Positions 15,768 to 24,281 of a stretch of 64,000 nt of DNA are shown one piece after another. Each line of letters starts with the position of its first letter. Position 1 is the stretch's first letter. This DNA is from an uncultured Lachnospiraceae bacterium. GTDB lineage: Bacteria; Bacillota; Clostridia; Lachnospirales; Lachnospiraceae. Location of the stretch: the NCBI GenBank assembly GCA_947591155.1, contig CANQDA010000008.1, positions 1 to 64,000 of the forward strand, in the 5' to 3' direction. A program made the position numbers and the translations under genes. Under the pieces are notes generated by a model. It made no database searches, was not told the origin of the DNA, and was given only the letters and a program-made list of their open reading frames with translations.

Positions 15768-16718
15768 CTACTCTGTAATCGGTGTGGTTTCATTTCCAGT
15801 CATATCAATGATGGGAATTGCATTTCCTTGAACCTGAGGAACACCACCATTCCATTTCTCGATCTTCTGTTGTTCAATCAACTCCGGCGTAAGAGAATCT
15901 GCAATCATCTTATTGGCTTCTGCTTCTGCCTGTGCTTTTATTCTTAATGCTTCTGCTTCGCCTTCTGCAGTGATCTTCTTCCTTTCAGCTTCGATCTCAG
16001 CCTTTTCCTTCTCCTGCTCTGCTGCAATAAGGGCTACCTGTTTATCTTTTTCAGCCTTAATTTTTGCAGTCTCAGCTTCAATATTTGCAAGTTCCAATTC
16101 CTGCTGCGCCGTGACCTTCTTTTGGATTGCCGCCGCTGTTTCATCATCAACAGAAATATCTGTAAAGTTTACCGTATCAATGATGATTCCATAAGGCTCA
16201 AATTTCGCTTTCAAGTACTTGTCCAGTTCTGCGTTGATCTCTGTCCTCTTGTCACCAAAAATGTCGGTAACAGGATATCCTGCAGAAACTTCCTGTGTCC
16301 ATGCGATTACCTTCGGCTTGATGAATGTATTCTTAACGTCTTCACCAGACCGACCTTTAAACTCAATAAATGTATCTGTAACACGTTCCGGGTCAAATCT
16401 ATATGAAAACTCCAGGTTTACTTTCACTGTCTTACCGTCTGATGTAGGGATGTTAAAGCTTTCATCCTTCTTGGAATCGCCCTTATCTTCCGATGTAAGG
16501 TAACTCTGCTCAATACCGATTGAATATGTAGTGACCTTCTTTGTTGGGGAAACAAGGTGCCAGCCTTGGGAAAGAACCTCTCCGTCAACGCCGCCGTTCA
16601 TATTGTAAACAACTCCCACATATCCGGCATCAACCTTCTTCATGCAAAGCAATCCGAAAATAATTGCACCAAAAATTAAAACGCCAAGAACGATAGAACC
16701 TAAAAAACCTTTTCTCAT
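15768..16718 (-). CDS. SPFH/Band 7 (prohibitin-like) membrane protein
   Basis: 316 residues. One N-terminal membrane segment (about 6-27, GSIVLGVLIFGAIIFGLLC), then the Band 7 domain (GYVGVVYNMNGGVDGEVL, QGWHLVSP, VNLEFSYRFDP) and a long charged coiled coil (about 215-275: ELELANIEAETAKIKAEK to AEGEAEALRIKAQAEAEA). Band 7 proteins form membrane microdomain cages; phage copies may shield the host membrane or scaffold replication. A neighbouring 52-residue membrane protein overlaps its start, suggesting a pair. Unusual cargo in a phage early operon. Confidence 0.9.
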   Translation of the reverse strand: MRKGFLGSIVLGVLIFGAIIFGLLCMKKVDAGYVGVVYNMNGGVDGEVLSQGWHLVSPTKKVTTYSIGIEQSYLTSEDKGDSKKDESFNIPTSDGKTVKVNLEFSYRFDPERVTDTFIEFKGRSGEDVKNTFIKPKVIAWTQEVSAGYPVTDIFGDKRTEINAELDKYLKAKFEPYGIIIDTVNFTDISVDDETAAAIQKKVTAQQELELANIEAETAKIKAEKDKQVALIAAEQEKEKAEIEAERKKITAEGEAEALRIKAQAEAEANKMIADSLTPELIEQQKIEKWNGGVPQVQGNAIPIIDMTGNETTPITE

Positions 16719-16873
16719 TTTTCTTCACTCTCCTTTTCTTCATCAAACATTGCCTTTTTTGCATCATCCCAAATCTTCCAAGAAAACTTTCCAGTCGGTC
16801 TAAACAGGAAAGATAGTAAAAACCAAAGTAGCGCCCCACCTAAAAATATTAAAATTATTAGCAAAGGATTCAT
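16715..16873 (-). CDS. Small membrane protein paired with the SPFH gene
   Basis: 52 residues: MNPLLIILIFLGGALLWFLL forms one membrane helix, followed by a basic then acidic tail (FRPTGKFSWKIWDD to EEKESEEK). ATGA overlap with the SPFH gene indicates translational coupling and perhaps complex formation. It is analogous in layout to small partner proteins of Band 7 proteins, which is inference. Confidence 0.6.
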   Translation of the reverse strand: MNPLLIILIFLGGALLWFLLSFLFRPTGKFSWKIWDDAKKAMFDEEKESEEK

Positions 16874-16885
16874 TTCTTACCTCCG

Positions 16886-18007
16886 TTACTGATTCATGGT
16901 TTCCTGCTTCATGAAGTCAGGAATCGGTCTTTCCTTTGCAGGAACGGGATCCTTTTCTTTCTTTCCGGCGGTCACGTCTGCCATTGTGGGCGGCGCAGGC
17001 TTTTCCTCGATCTGCTGTGGCTGCTCTGGGATGAAATCCTCTGTATTGGCGTTTTCCTCGATTTCTTCCTGCACCTCACGGTATATTGCATCATCGATCA
17101 TTTTATAGGCATGAGCAATATTGGCATTTCCGAAGTCCTTCGGAATCTTTCTTGTGATGTTGTTGCGCATTTTACGGATTATCATGGATTCCTGGGACTG
17201 GAATTCCGAATAGGATGGGGAAATCCACGGCTTTAATTCCTCACAGGCGAGGATGGCTTCGACTGTGCCAAGTTCCTTTACCTTGTCCATGATCTGCTGC
17301 TTCTTTTCAGCAATTTCCTGCTTCTGCTTGTCCGTAGCCTTATACCTATCAGCGCAGATTCCGAACGTTTCATTCTGCATATTGTTGTTGATATGCGCCG
17401 CCAGGTTCCTGGCTACATCTGCGCGTTCCGAAACATGGTACTCAATATGACCATCGTTATACTCAATCGGATACACCACGCGGATTACTTTGCCAACACC
17501 GCTTTCTTCCCATTCCGGCGGCGTGACCTCAATCCCCTTATGCTTGGGTGGAATATATGTATCTCCCTCCCTGACAAGCCAATATGGATAGATTCTTTTA
17601 ACGTTCCTGCCGTACCTTGCCGCAAGGGATTCATACCCATCCCCCTCGATGTTCATCTCAATCTGCTTTTCCCAGATAGGTGTGGCTCCTTTTTTAGCGA
17701 CATTGATGTTCCTTACCTGGAAATAACACTCACTGGGAACCGCATTGGCGTTTAATTTCAGCCGTGCGACTAAAAGCAAAAGCGTATTCAAATTGTTTCC
17801 GCTAATGTCCTTTGGCTCAATCCCAGCGTTATGTGTCATGCTGACAATTGCTCCCATAGCCGCTACAACGCAATATCGTGCGTAATCGTCAAAGCTTTCC
17901 CCTTCCGCCTTAAGCTGGTTCTCTATCATGGGAAGAAAAGCACTTATCTGCTTATCCAGCCCAGTAGAGTATGTCTGTGTTGCCACAGCGTTCTTTGTTT
18001 CTGCCAT
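16886..18007 (-). CDS. RecT/Red-beta-like single-strand annealing protein (probable)
   Basis: 373 residues. The N-terminal two-thirds follow the RecT order of motifs: a helical lead (LDKQISAFLPMIENQL), LKLNANAVPSECYFQVRN (position of A..L.L.P..G.AY..PY), KQIEMNIEGDGYESLAARYG (position of FQIGYKG...LA.RSG), then VIRVVYPIEYNDG and HVSERADVARN. The C-terminal 60 residues are acidic/proline-rich and probably disordered, where such proteins bind SSB. An SSB gene and an SbcC-like ATPase are nearby in the same operon, as expected for an annealing module. Assignment is by pattern only. Confidence 0.55.
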   Translation of the reverse strand: MAETKNAVATQTYSTGLDKQISAFLPMIENQLKAEGESFDDYARYCVVAAMGAIVSMTHNAGIEPKDISGNNLNTLLLLVARLKLNANAVPSECYFQVRNINVAKKGATPIWEKQIEMNIEGDGYESLAARYGRNVKRIYPYWLVREGDTYIPPKHKGIEVTPPEWEESGVGKVIRVVYPIEYNDGHIEYHVSERADVARNLAAHINNNMQNETFGICADRYKATDKQKQEIAEKKQQIMDKVKELGTVEAILACEELKPWISPSYSEFQSQESMIIRKMRNNITRKIPKDFGNANIAHAYKMIDDAIYREVQEEIEENANTEDFIPEQPQQIEEKPAPPTMADVTAGKKEKDPVPAKERPIPDFMKQETMNQ

Positions 18008-18008
18008 T

Positions 18009-18236
18009 TTATTTTTCCTCGCTTTCCTTATTGGTTTCCATTACTTTCGTGATCTCTTTAATTCTGTCCTTGAATCCGGCGACCTCCACTTCCGGCACGT
18101 CCAGAGCCGTGACCACGCCAACGGCATTGTTTGGAAGATGCACCTGCGTTCCAACCGCAAGCTCCAGGTTCGTGGAGTAGGTGTACTCCCTGGGGGACTG
18201 CACACCGTTTTTTAAGAATCTCACTTTTACATACAT
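18009..18236 (-). CDS. Small beta-rich phage protein
   Basis: 75 residues from ATG 18236 (GGAGG upstream): MYVKVRFLKNGVQSPREYTY, then VGTQVHLPNNAVGVVTALDV, ending in a charged helix. Looks like a small beta-barrel (SH3/PriA-type DNA-binding appearance). One base from the RecT-like gene. Function unknown, perhaps replication or recombination. Confidence 0.5.
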   Translation of the reverse strand: MYVKVRFLKNGVQSPREYTYSTNLELAVGTQVHLPNNAVGVVTALDVPEVEVAGFKDRIKEITKVMETNKESEEK

Positions 18237-18276
18237 GGCTCTCACCTCCTTCTTTTCGATATGTTATAGGTAAACT

Positions 18277-18909
18277 CTACTTCACATCTTCAACATGATA
18301 TCTCCCAAACCCGCTTGAACGTCCGCTTCCAATCCCAAGACCGAATCCTGCAAGGTTTATAATGTTGACGATCTGCTCCGCAGAATAGATGTTTTCCATG
18401 AAGGAAACCGTAAATGTCGCTCTCCATCCGCTGAAAATGTTCAAGTGGACAAGCACCGGGGAACCTTTCTTGGGCGACATGAGCCGTTCATATATGCGAT
18501 GTTCGGCAAATTTAATCGGCACAAGACCTCCCTTATCAAGCAGATTAACGCTGGCGAAAAACTTTGTGGAATATGTATCAATGCCATTCCTGACAATTGC
18601 ATCTCCAAAGGATTTCCGCAGTCCAAAATCCGTAATGCACGGGGCATTTTCCTTTAACGCTTTAGCAAGACCTTCCTCTGAAAAATCTGTCGGCTTCCCA
18701 TTGTACCAGTGCATGGAAGTGATGACTCCTTCCCAATAATTTGACTTTTCCGTACTTTTTGCCTTGTCCTTTCTCTTGTCGATCAAATCTCTTGTGACCA
18801 CATCGTTCATCTTGTTCAGAACCAGGTCGGAATCGCCGACTATGGTAACGTCCATGAATTTTACATCGATGGGCTTTAGTTCGATGGTTTGTTTTTCCTG
18901 TTTTTTCAT
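18277..18909 (-). CDS. Conserved phage protein with RAMP-like glycine loop
   Basis: 210 residues from ATG 18909 (GGAGG 8 nt upstream). Begins MKKQEKQTIELKPIDVKFMD; resembles a wide phage family that starts with TIEL.PI... and encodes a two-domain ferredoxin-like protein. The C-terminus is AEQIVNIINLAGFGLGIGSG followed by RSSGFGRYHV, a glycine-rich loop like those of RAMP-fold RNA-binding proteins (Cas5/Cas6). Its mRNA leader contains the five-hairpin RNA array, so RNA binding is an attractive but untested idea. Confidence 0.5.
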   Translation of the reverse strand: MKKQEKQTIELKPIDVKFMDVTIVGDSDLVLNKMNDVVTRDLIDKRKDKAKSTEKSNYWEGVITSMHWYNGKPTDFSEEGLAKALKENAPCITDFGLRKSFGDAIVRNGIDTYSTKFFASVNLLDKGGLVPIKFAEHRIYERLMSPKKGSPVLVHLNIFSGWRATFTVSFMENIYSAEQIVNIINLAGFGLGIGSGRSSGFGRYHVEDVK

Positions 18910-18938
18910 GTTATAATCCTCCGTTTTATATTTTTTGT

Positions 18939-19712
18939 GTTTGCGCAAACAATCAGCGGAACGTTTCGGAAATGATTTATATAAGGATTTACTTTCTTGT
19001 TTTATAGTGTAATATAATGTAATTTATTGTACTGTCCTGTCTTGTTGTGTTTTAATATCAATGGGAACGCCCCACTGATTCTTTACGCAAACTTTGGTAC
19101 TTGGCAAACGGCAAAAGTCGGAATTTTTTTACGGCAAGTTGTCCTATCTTGTAGTGTGTTTTGCTGTTGTGTTCTGTACTGAAATGTGCTGTCCTATATT
19201 TTGTTGTTGTCTTTTGTGCTGTCTTGTGCGGCTTTCACCGCTTGCCAAGTACCAAATAATGATTGCCCGCCTTATCGGCAACAATAGCTTGTTTTGTTAT
19301 ATGCTGTTCTATTCTGTTCCAAGGTTTCGTATTCTAGGTTTCTCTGTCCTATTCAATCGTTAAGCATGGTTTAGTTGCGGCTACTGCCGCCGATAAGACG
19401 GGCAATATATAATTTACTATGGTATGTTTTTGTGTTTTGACCTTTTATGCCCTATGCTTTATTCATGCCGATGATGGGCATTAGGCTGACCTCAAATCAG
19501 AAATATAGTGTTCTGTATTTTCGTTTAATAAGGTAAACTATAATCTACTATTTTTTCCTTGCCGACTTAAGGTCAACTTAATGCCCATCAATTCCAGTCC
19601 GCATGGCTTGTGAGTAAACTGCAATATGTTTTATGTTGTGTCCTATAGTAATCTGTTCTGCTTTGATCTCTACTTTAATCGCAGGATTTTACCCACAAGA
19701 CACACGGACTGG
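18939..19712 (-). ncRNA. Five-hairpin structured RNA array
   Basis: 774 nt with no gene. Five successive long inverted repeats: 18939-18965/19066-19092, 19093-19120/19229-19256, 19262-19288/19380-19406, 19472-19500/19562-19590, 19594-19618/19688-19712. Of 136 paired positions, 114 are Watson-Crick, 18 are G.U only on the minus strand, 2 only on the plus strand, and 2 are mismatches. Loops are 61-108 nt, rich in A and C on the minus strand, and contain AUAGGACA four times (plus-strand TGTCCTAT at 19140, 19190, 19345, 19639). The array starts 16 nt after an upstream stop codon and ends about 30 nt before the ATG at 18909. Not recognised as tRNA, rRNA or a riboswitch. Confidence 0.85.
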
Positions 19713-19727
19713 ACGGCATACATATTG

Positions 19728-20165
19728 TCAAAGCATATCGATTTCCTTGAAAATTTCCTCCAACTCTGAAAGCATTGAATATCGGGTTCTGATCGCCGTC
19801 AGTTCCATTTTCGCACGTTTCAAAAGCTGTTCGTATTCGCTCTGATTGGAAAGGAAGCTTCGTGTCGGCTGATAGGTGTTCCTTTCCGTAGTGATCTGGT
19901 ATTCACGGATTTTCGGTGAATCCTTATCCACTGGTGTACGAACAATGAAAATCAGAATCTTTTGCGCCTGGAGAAGTCTGTACCTTTTCGCCGCAATGGA
20001 ATCATCCCACTCAAAGCACTTATGCAGTTCCGAATCTGGATTTCTTTCCGCATAGTCACACAACTGTTGCGGTGTCGCAGAATCCCCAAGGCTTTTGATT
20101 TCCATGTCAACCTTTTGGGCGTTCGCCTTGAAAATACCATTTATTTTCCATTGAACATCACTCAT
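19728..20165 (-). CDS. Conserved phage hypothetical protein
   Basis: 145 residues: MSDVQWKINGIFKANAQKVD, then HKCFEWDDSIAAKRYRLLQAQ, YQPTRSFLSNQSEYEQLL and ELEEIFKEIDML. The ELHKCFEWDDS.AA..YR..QAR signature marks a phage family that usually sits beside recombination or recT-like genes. Function unknown. Directly abuts the SbcC-like ATPase gene. Confidence 0.65.
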   Translation of the reverse strand: MSDVQWKINGIFKANAQKVDMEIKSLGDSATPQQLCDYAERNPDSELHKCFEWDDSIAAKRYRLLQAQKILIFIVRTPVDKDSPKIREYQITTERNTYQPTRSFLSNQSEYEQLLKRAKMELTAIRTRYSMLSELEEIFKEIDML

Positions 20166-22193
20166 TTACGCCATTTCCTCCACTTTCAGTTCATCATCAT
20201 TCGACACCTGCAGGAAAATCATCTGCGAATCGGATGAAACCATTTTCTTTGACCTATCATCCAGGCACTCGGCGCCATCCAGGAAGATCGGGAACTGCTG
20301 CCCGTAAAACTTCTGCAAACCATTGAGGATATCAACCTTCCCCATGACTTCCAGTGCCGTGTTTGCAGAACTTCCAATCGTGTGCCATTCATCTTTCCGG
20401 GAATCGTACACCTGGGGAATGCAGTCTTCATCGTAATTCCCGTTTTTCAGGTACTTAAATAGTACCCACCGGACAATCAAGAAATGACTGTTGATTTCAT
20501 CCGTCAGCAATTCATTCTTGCGCTTGCTGATCTGGTCTATCTGGTCCAGGATCCTCTGGCTGTCTGCCTTAGTCTGCTCATAGGTCAATAGGTTTTTCTG
20601 CAAGGCTTCTATCTGCCCATCAATGCGAATGTTGTTCTGGAACTGCGCAATCATGGCTTCGCAATTCGCCAACTGCTGCTTCTTTTCTTTCAGTTCCGCT
20701 TCTTTTTCCATCCGATAGGTTCCAGGCTCCGAAATGGAATCCAGTTCCTTTTGCTTGTCCGCAATCATGGACTGTAAGGATATGTATTCCTCGTTCCCGG
20801 ACAAATCCACGGTCTGCGGAATCGTCTTACCCTCTTTTTCCAGGGCTAAAATCTTGGAAGCTGCTTTTTCGATTTCCAGGTTCAAGGAAGCGATATCCTT
20901 CTTGCAGGAAGTATTCCTTTCCTGCGCTTCCTTCAATTTCTCATGCGCAAGATTCCCTCTGTTTGTGCAATTTTCAAGTTCACGGTCAAGGTCTTTCCTG
21001 AATTGCTCTCTCTTCTCTTCTTCCGCCTTGATTCTTGCCTGCTGTGAATTGGCGAAATCTTGAACCAGCTGCAGCTGTTTTTCCCTTGGAAGTTCCTGTC
21101 CGCATGTGGGGCATACCAAAGAATTTTCATCAAACCTCTCTGCTTTGATTGCATTGAGAGTAGACTCATCAAATTCCTTTTCCATCAGATAAGTGTATTT
21201 CTCCCTGGAATCCTTCAAATCCTCTTCATAGAAAGAAATATCCCTTGCTGTATTCTGTAGGATTCTTTTCTTAGAATCCAGTTCCTGCTCGATACGGCTC
21301 TTTTCTATCCTTGCCTTTGTGACCTCGGAAGAATAAAGGCTCCTTCTCTCTGCAAGTTCATTTTCCGCATTGCACTTCATGGTGTTAAGCTTCAAAAGAA
21401 GGTCATTGATATCAGCTTGAACCTGCGCTTTTCTCGAATTGCAACCTGACAATTTGGAAAACTCTTCCTCGATCAATGAAATTTCCTTTGTGAGCGCAGC
21501 CTTCAAAAGTTCCTGCTCGGCAACGTCAATGTCTACCTTCGCCTTTTCCAAACCAATAATCTGGTTTGGAATCGCATCCATCTGCTCCTGTGCTTTCTTT
21601 GCACTTGCCTTGTTCATGGAGGTAATCTCTTCCATCGTGTAGGTTTCCAACAGTGAAACGATGTTCTCGCAGCCGCTTGTAACCTTCGCCACGTCACTGT
21701 CACTCAATGAAGATGTCATGTCGAAAAGGATTTTTCGCATATCTCCTGTCTTTTGCTGTGTGAAAACGTCTGGATGGGACAAGGAGAGAATAAGCGAAAG
21801 ATTCACACCGCGGCTCTGCAAATATTCCTTGAAATCACGCTCCGTTTTCGGCACTCCATTGATCTCATAGGTATTCGACAATGCGATTTTTCTGGTACCG
21901 TCCTTTTGCTCCGAAACACGCCTTTTCTGTGTTTTGCGGACAGTAACATCTGTTCCGTCAATATCAATGACGGCTGTAACGGATGGGCAACAATCCTCTG
22001 CGAAATCCGGGAAAATTTCCGGGTTTGATTTCAGGTCATAATCGCAGTTCACAAACAGCCAATAAAATGCAGTCGCAATCGTCGTCTTACCGCTGCCATT
22101 CTTGCCACTGACAATATTTTTCCCATCTGAAAAGGAAAAGGCTTTGTTGCGGGTGCCTTTGAAAAATGATAATTCGATGCTTTTGATAAACAT
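20166..22193 (-). CDS. SbcC/Rad50-like ATPase with zinc hook
   Basis: 675 residues. N-terminal Walker A at 30-38 (GKNGSGKTT), two long coiled-coil arms (about 190-340 and 375-580), a central zinc hook CPTCGQ at 361, and a C-terminal Walker B-like FPIFLDGAECLDD. This is the SMC/Rad50/SbcC layout, though smaller. With the SSB and RecT-like genes it likely forms a phage recombination/end-processing module; no SbcD-type nuclease was found in the window. Confidence 0.85.
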   Translation of the reverse strand: MFIKSIELSFFKGTRNKAFSFSDGKNIVSGKNGSGKTTIATAFYWLFVNCDYDLKSNPEIFPDFAEDCCPSVTAVIDIDGTDVTVRKTQKRRVSEQKDGTRKIALSNTYEINGVPKTERDFKEYLQSRGVNLSLILSLSHPDVFTQQKTGDMRKILFDMTSSLSDSDVAKVTSGCENIVSLLETYTMEEITSMNKASAKKAQEQMDAIPNQIIGLEKAKVDIDVAEQELLKAALTKEISLIEEEFSKLSGCNSRKAQVQADINDLLLKLNTMKCNAENELAERRSLYSSEVTKARIEKSRIEQELDSKKRILQNTARDISFYEEDLKDSREKYTYLMEKEFDESTLNAIKAERFDENSLVCPTCGQELPREKQLQLVQDFANSQQARIKAEEEKREQFRKDLDRELENCTNRGNLAHEKLKEAQERNTSCKKDIASLNLEIEKAASKILALEKEGKTIPQTVDLSGNEEYISLQSMIADKQKELDSISEPGTYRMEKEAELKEKKQQLANCEAMIAQFQNNIRIDGQIEALQKNLLTYEQTKADSQRILDQIDQISKRKNELLTDEINSHFLIVRWVLFKYLKNGNYDEDCIPQVYDSRKDEWHTIGSSANTALEVMGKVDILNGLQKFYGQQFPIFLDGAECLDDRSKKMVSSDSQMIFLQVSNDDELKVEEMA

Positions 22194-22220
22194 AATTTCC
22201 TCCCTTATTTTTTTACTGCA

Positions 22221-22400
22221 CTATTGCTTATACGGGTCAAAAATACCAATGATCTGGAACGGAACATTCATATCCTGGTACAATTTTCTAACTGCACCTT
22301 GAAGATGATTGGAATTTTCGTAAACCTTTTTCCTGCGTTTGTACGTAATTCCTTGCTTATCACAGTATTCTTCTTCGATAAAAAATCCAAAACTTCTCAT
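22221..22400 (-). CDS. Small hypothetical protein (59 aa)
   Basis: Starts MRSFGFFIEEEYCDKQGITY and ends VPFQIIGIFDPYKQ. Basic centre (KRRKKVY). ATGA overlap with the upstream gene; AAAGG 8 nt upstream of ATG. Not recognised. Confidence 0.55.
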   Translation of the reverse strand: MRSFGFFIEEEYCDKQGITYKRRKKVYENSNHLQGAVRKLYQDMNVPFQIIGIFDPYKQ

Positions 22401-22600
22401 TTCTTAAGCCTTTCCTCTCTTTCTTTTCTGAGTTTTTCAGCAACAGAAACAGCACCATCTGTTCCAAGAATCAATAGGATATCTTCAATATCAATAAACT
22501 TGTCATAGTATGCACGCTCTGCGACCACATCAACTCTTGTCTTAAGGTCAAGCAACTCCCTGTAGTCATCAAGGAGTATTGTTACTGTCAAATCATTCAT
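22397..22600 (-). CDS. Small conserved phage protein
   Basis: 67 residues from ATG 22600 (GGAGG upstream): MNDLTVTILLDDYRELLDLK, then RVDVVAERAYYDKFIDIEDI and a charged end EKLRKEREERLKK. The LDDY.ELL.LK.R....  pattern is frequent in Firmicutes phages; function unknown. Confidence 0.55.
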   Translation of the reverse strand: MNDLTVTILLDDYRELLDLKTRVDVVAERAYYDKFIDIEDILLILGTDGAVSVAEKLRKEREERLKK

Positions 22601-23240
22601 GCCGGTTATCACCCTCCTTGAATAATTCCAAATTTTTGCACGATACCTCATATGCCATTCTTTCATCGTACTTAGTCTCAGAAATTTTTTTCCAATATTT
22701 GCGGCTCTGAATCCGTCCAGACATCGTACAGCGTTCTCCGACAGCTAAACACTTGGAATACCTGGCATTCCTGCCCCAGCAGATACATGGTATGTAATCT
22801 GTTTTTCCATAAGGTCTGTTCGCCGCAATTAGAATATCAGTAACTTCTCTTCCAAGTTGAGTGTGCCTGTAAACAGGCTCTTTGCATACATAGCCATCCA
22901 GGAAAATTTGATTGCATTCCGAAATCTCTCCATTCTTATTCCAAAAATCAATCTCCCTGGCGAAAACAGAAAGAATCAAATGATTTCCATCGTTCTCGTG
23001 GCGATTGTAAGAGCGGAACTGCCCATATATCGTGACCAGATTTCCTCTGTAATCAGTGTTGATGTCCATAAGCCTGTCGGATACCGTGACTGGAATAACA
23101 TCATAGTTTCCGCTGATTCTTGTAGATTTCACATTCGTCATGTAAAATCCTTCACCATGAACTGAATGGCTATAGGAAAGTTCGCTGACGATTTCCCCTG
23201 TAATTGTTACCCGATTGTTTTTAATAACCCTATCTTTCAT
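22593..23240 (-). CDS. ssb: Single-stranded DNA-binding protein
   Basis: 215 residues from ATG 23240 (GGAGG upstream). Two OB-fold segments: NNRVTITGEIVSELSYSHS with PVTVSDRL and GNLVTIYGQFRSYNR, then NQIFLDGYVCKEPVYRHTQ, REVTDILIAANRPYGKTDYI, PCICWGRNA and GERCTMSGRIQSRKY. The second half matches a canonical SSB (DIL.A..R.....DYIPC..WGR.A). The double-OB form is seen in some Clostridia phages. It coats single-stranded DNA during replication and recombination. Confidence 0.85.
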   Translation of the reverse strand: MKDRVIKNNRVTITGEIVSELSYSHSVHGEGFYMTNVKSTRISGNYDVIPVTVSDRLMDINTDYRGNLVTIYGQFRSYNRHENDGNHLILSVFAREIDFWNKNGEISECNQIFLDGYVCKEPVYRHTQLGREVTDILIAANRPYGKTDYIPCICWGRNARYSKCLAVGERCTMSGRIQSRKYWKKISETKYDERMAYEVSCKNLELFKEGDNRHE

Positions 23241-23266
23241 CTTGTGTTTTTCCTCCCTTTGTTCTT

Positions 23267-23755
23267 TCATTTCCCGTGCGCACGTTCCATTTCCGCACTG
23301 CGTTCCAATATTTCCGAAGCGTATTCTGACAAGTCCGCTTCGCCGTTCCAGTATTTCTTTGCGTTGGAGTCGCCATTATAAGTCATGAGCACCATTCCAA
23401 CATCTCCGTAATCCTCAAACAATTCCGCCAGGTAATCCGCAGCCACAAGCATATTTCCATATGGGTCATGGATATCCGTGACTCCAAGGTTTTCCATCCT
23501 GTCCTTGTGCCACTTATCAGATACCTGAAATAATCCCTTACATCCACCGTTATCCACATCTGGATTGTATCTGCTTTCCTGGTATGCAATCGACACAAGC
23601 AGTTCCGGGCAAATGCAGTATTTCTCTCCAATCTCCACGGCCATCTCATACACTTCATCCTCTGTCATGATATTGCTATTGTCTGCATCAGTCCTTAATG
23701 ACAAGCTTGATATCATGCAGAACGTGATCGCCAGTGCAATCATCTTCTTTAACAC
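23267..23755 (-). CDS. Secreted lytic transglycosylase
   Basis: 162 residues if started at GTG 23755 (GGAGG 7 nt upstream). N-terminal signal segment MLKKMIALAITFCMISSLSL. SLT-type catalytic region ELLVSIAYQESRYNPDVDNG with the catalytic Glu in YQES, then CKGLFQVSDKWH and AADYLAELFEDYGDVGMVLM, YNGD. Such enzymes cut murein glycan strands. Its place in the early operon, apart from holin and endolysin, suggests host-cell or superinfection functions, or wall access, not lysis. Confidence 0.85.
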   Translation of the reverse strand: MLKKMIALAITFCMISSLSLRTDADNSNIMTEDEVYEMAVEIGEKYCICPELLVSIAYQESRYNPDVDNGGCKGLFQVSDKWHKDRMENLGVTDIHDPYGNMLVAADYLAELFEDYGDVGMVLMTYNGDSNAKKYWNGEADLSEYASEILERSAEMERAHGK

Positions 23756-23843
23756 ATACAACCCTCCCATCGTTTATCTCTACCGCCATCCCAAGGGAAT
23801 GCAGCTTCAAGATTTCCTCAATCGTGAAAACATCATCATTCAT
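23688..23843 (-). CDS. Small hypothetical protein overlapping the transglycosylase start
   Basis: 51 residues: MNDDVFTIEEILKLHSLGMA, then VEINDGRVVCVKEDD. GAGG 8 nt upstream of ATG. The 3' 68 nt overlap the transglycosylase in another frame; its ribosome site lies inside this gene, so the two may be coupled. Not recognised. Confidence 0.5.
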   Translation of the reverse strand: MNDDVFTIEEILKLHSLGMAVEINDGRVVCVKEDDCTGDHVLHDIKLVIKD

Positions 23844-23989
23844 TTCTTCTTCCTCTTGTTCCCGGAAACGACTGTAATGCTTGTTACGTTTCCATACCGT
23901 GTAACAGTCACTTCCTGATTCTTATTTTTCTTAATTGCTACTCCCTTTACCTTGCTCCTGTCCTTCTTCCTCATAATCCTTTGAGCCAT
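23840..23989 (-). CDS. Small basic protein (49 aa)
   Basis: Lysine/arginine-rich, MAQRIMRKKDRSKVKGVAIK to VTRYGNVTSITVVSGNKRKKK. GGAG 9 nt upstream of ATG 23989; ATGA overlap with the next gene. Possible nucleic-acid binding from charge only. Confidence 0.5.
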   Translation of the reverse strand: MAQRIMRKKDRSKVKGVAIKKNKNQEVTVTRYGNVTSITVVSGNKRKKK

Positions 23990-24254
23990 AATTTACATCT
24001 CCTCCTACATTGGAGTTGTAAGAATTAAAGCCCTCCCCATCCTGTGTAACGAAGTCGTAACCGGAAAGGAAATCCATGAACTTCTTGTTCTGACTGTAGT
24101 TGACGAACAAAAGCCCAATTATTGCGATCGAAGCTATCGTTGCCACGCAGATAACTCCAGTCCTGAAAGCCCCTATTGTCCGCTCCCTTTCCTTTATCAT
24201 GTCCGTTGCCAGGAAATCTCTAAAACCATTCCAACTCTTCTCGTTTTCGTCCAT
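23931..24254 (-). CDS. Single-pass membrane protein
   Basis: 107 residues from ATG 24254 (AGGAGG upstream). Cytoplasmic N-terminus MDENEKSWNGFRDFLATDM, a membrane helix (GVICVATIASIAIIGLLFV) and an acidic, Gly/Asn/Gln-rich tail. Function unknown; overlaps the next gene by 59 nt. Confidence 0.6.
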   Translation of the reverse strand: MDENEKSWNGFRDFLATDMIKERERTIGAFRTGVICVATIASIAIIGLLFVNYSQNKKFMDFLSGYDFVTQDGEGFNSYNSNVGGDVNYGSKDYEEEGQEQGKGSSN

Positions 24255-24281
24255 AAAAATAATCCTCCTGAAAGCTTGAAT

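Noticed and set aside
18939..19712. CRISPR array, retron or transposon ends in the hairpin region
   Set aside because: Arms differ between hairpins, spacing is uneven, no RT or transposase is adjacent, and pairing favours the minus strand as RNA.
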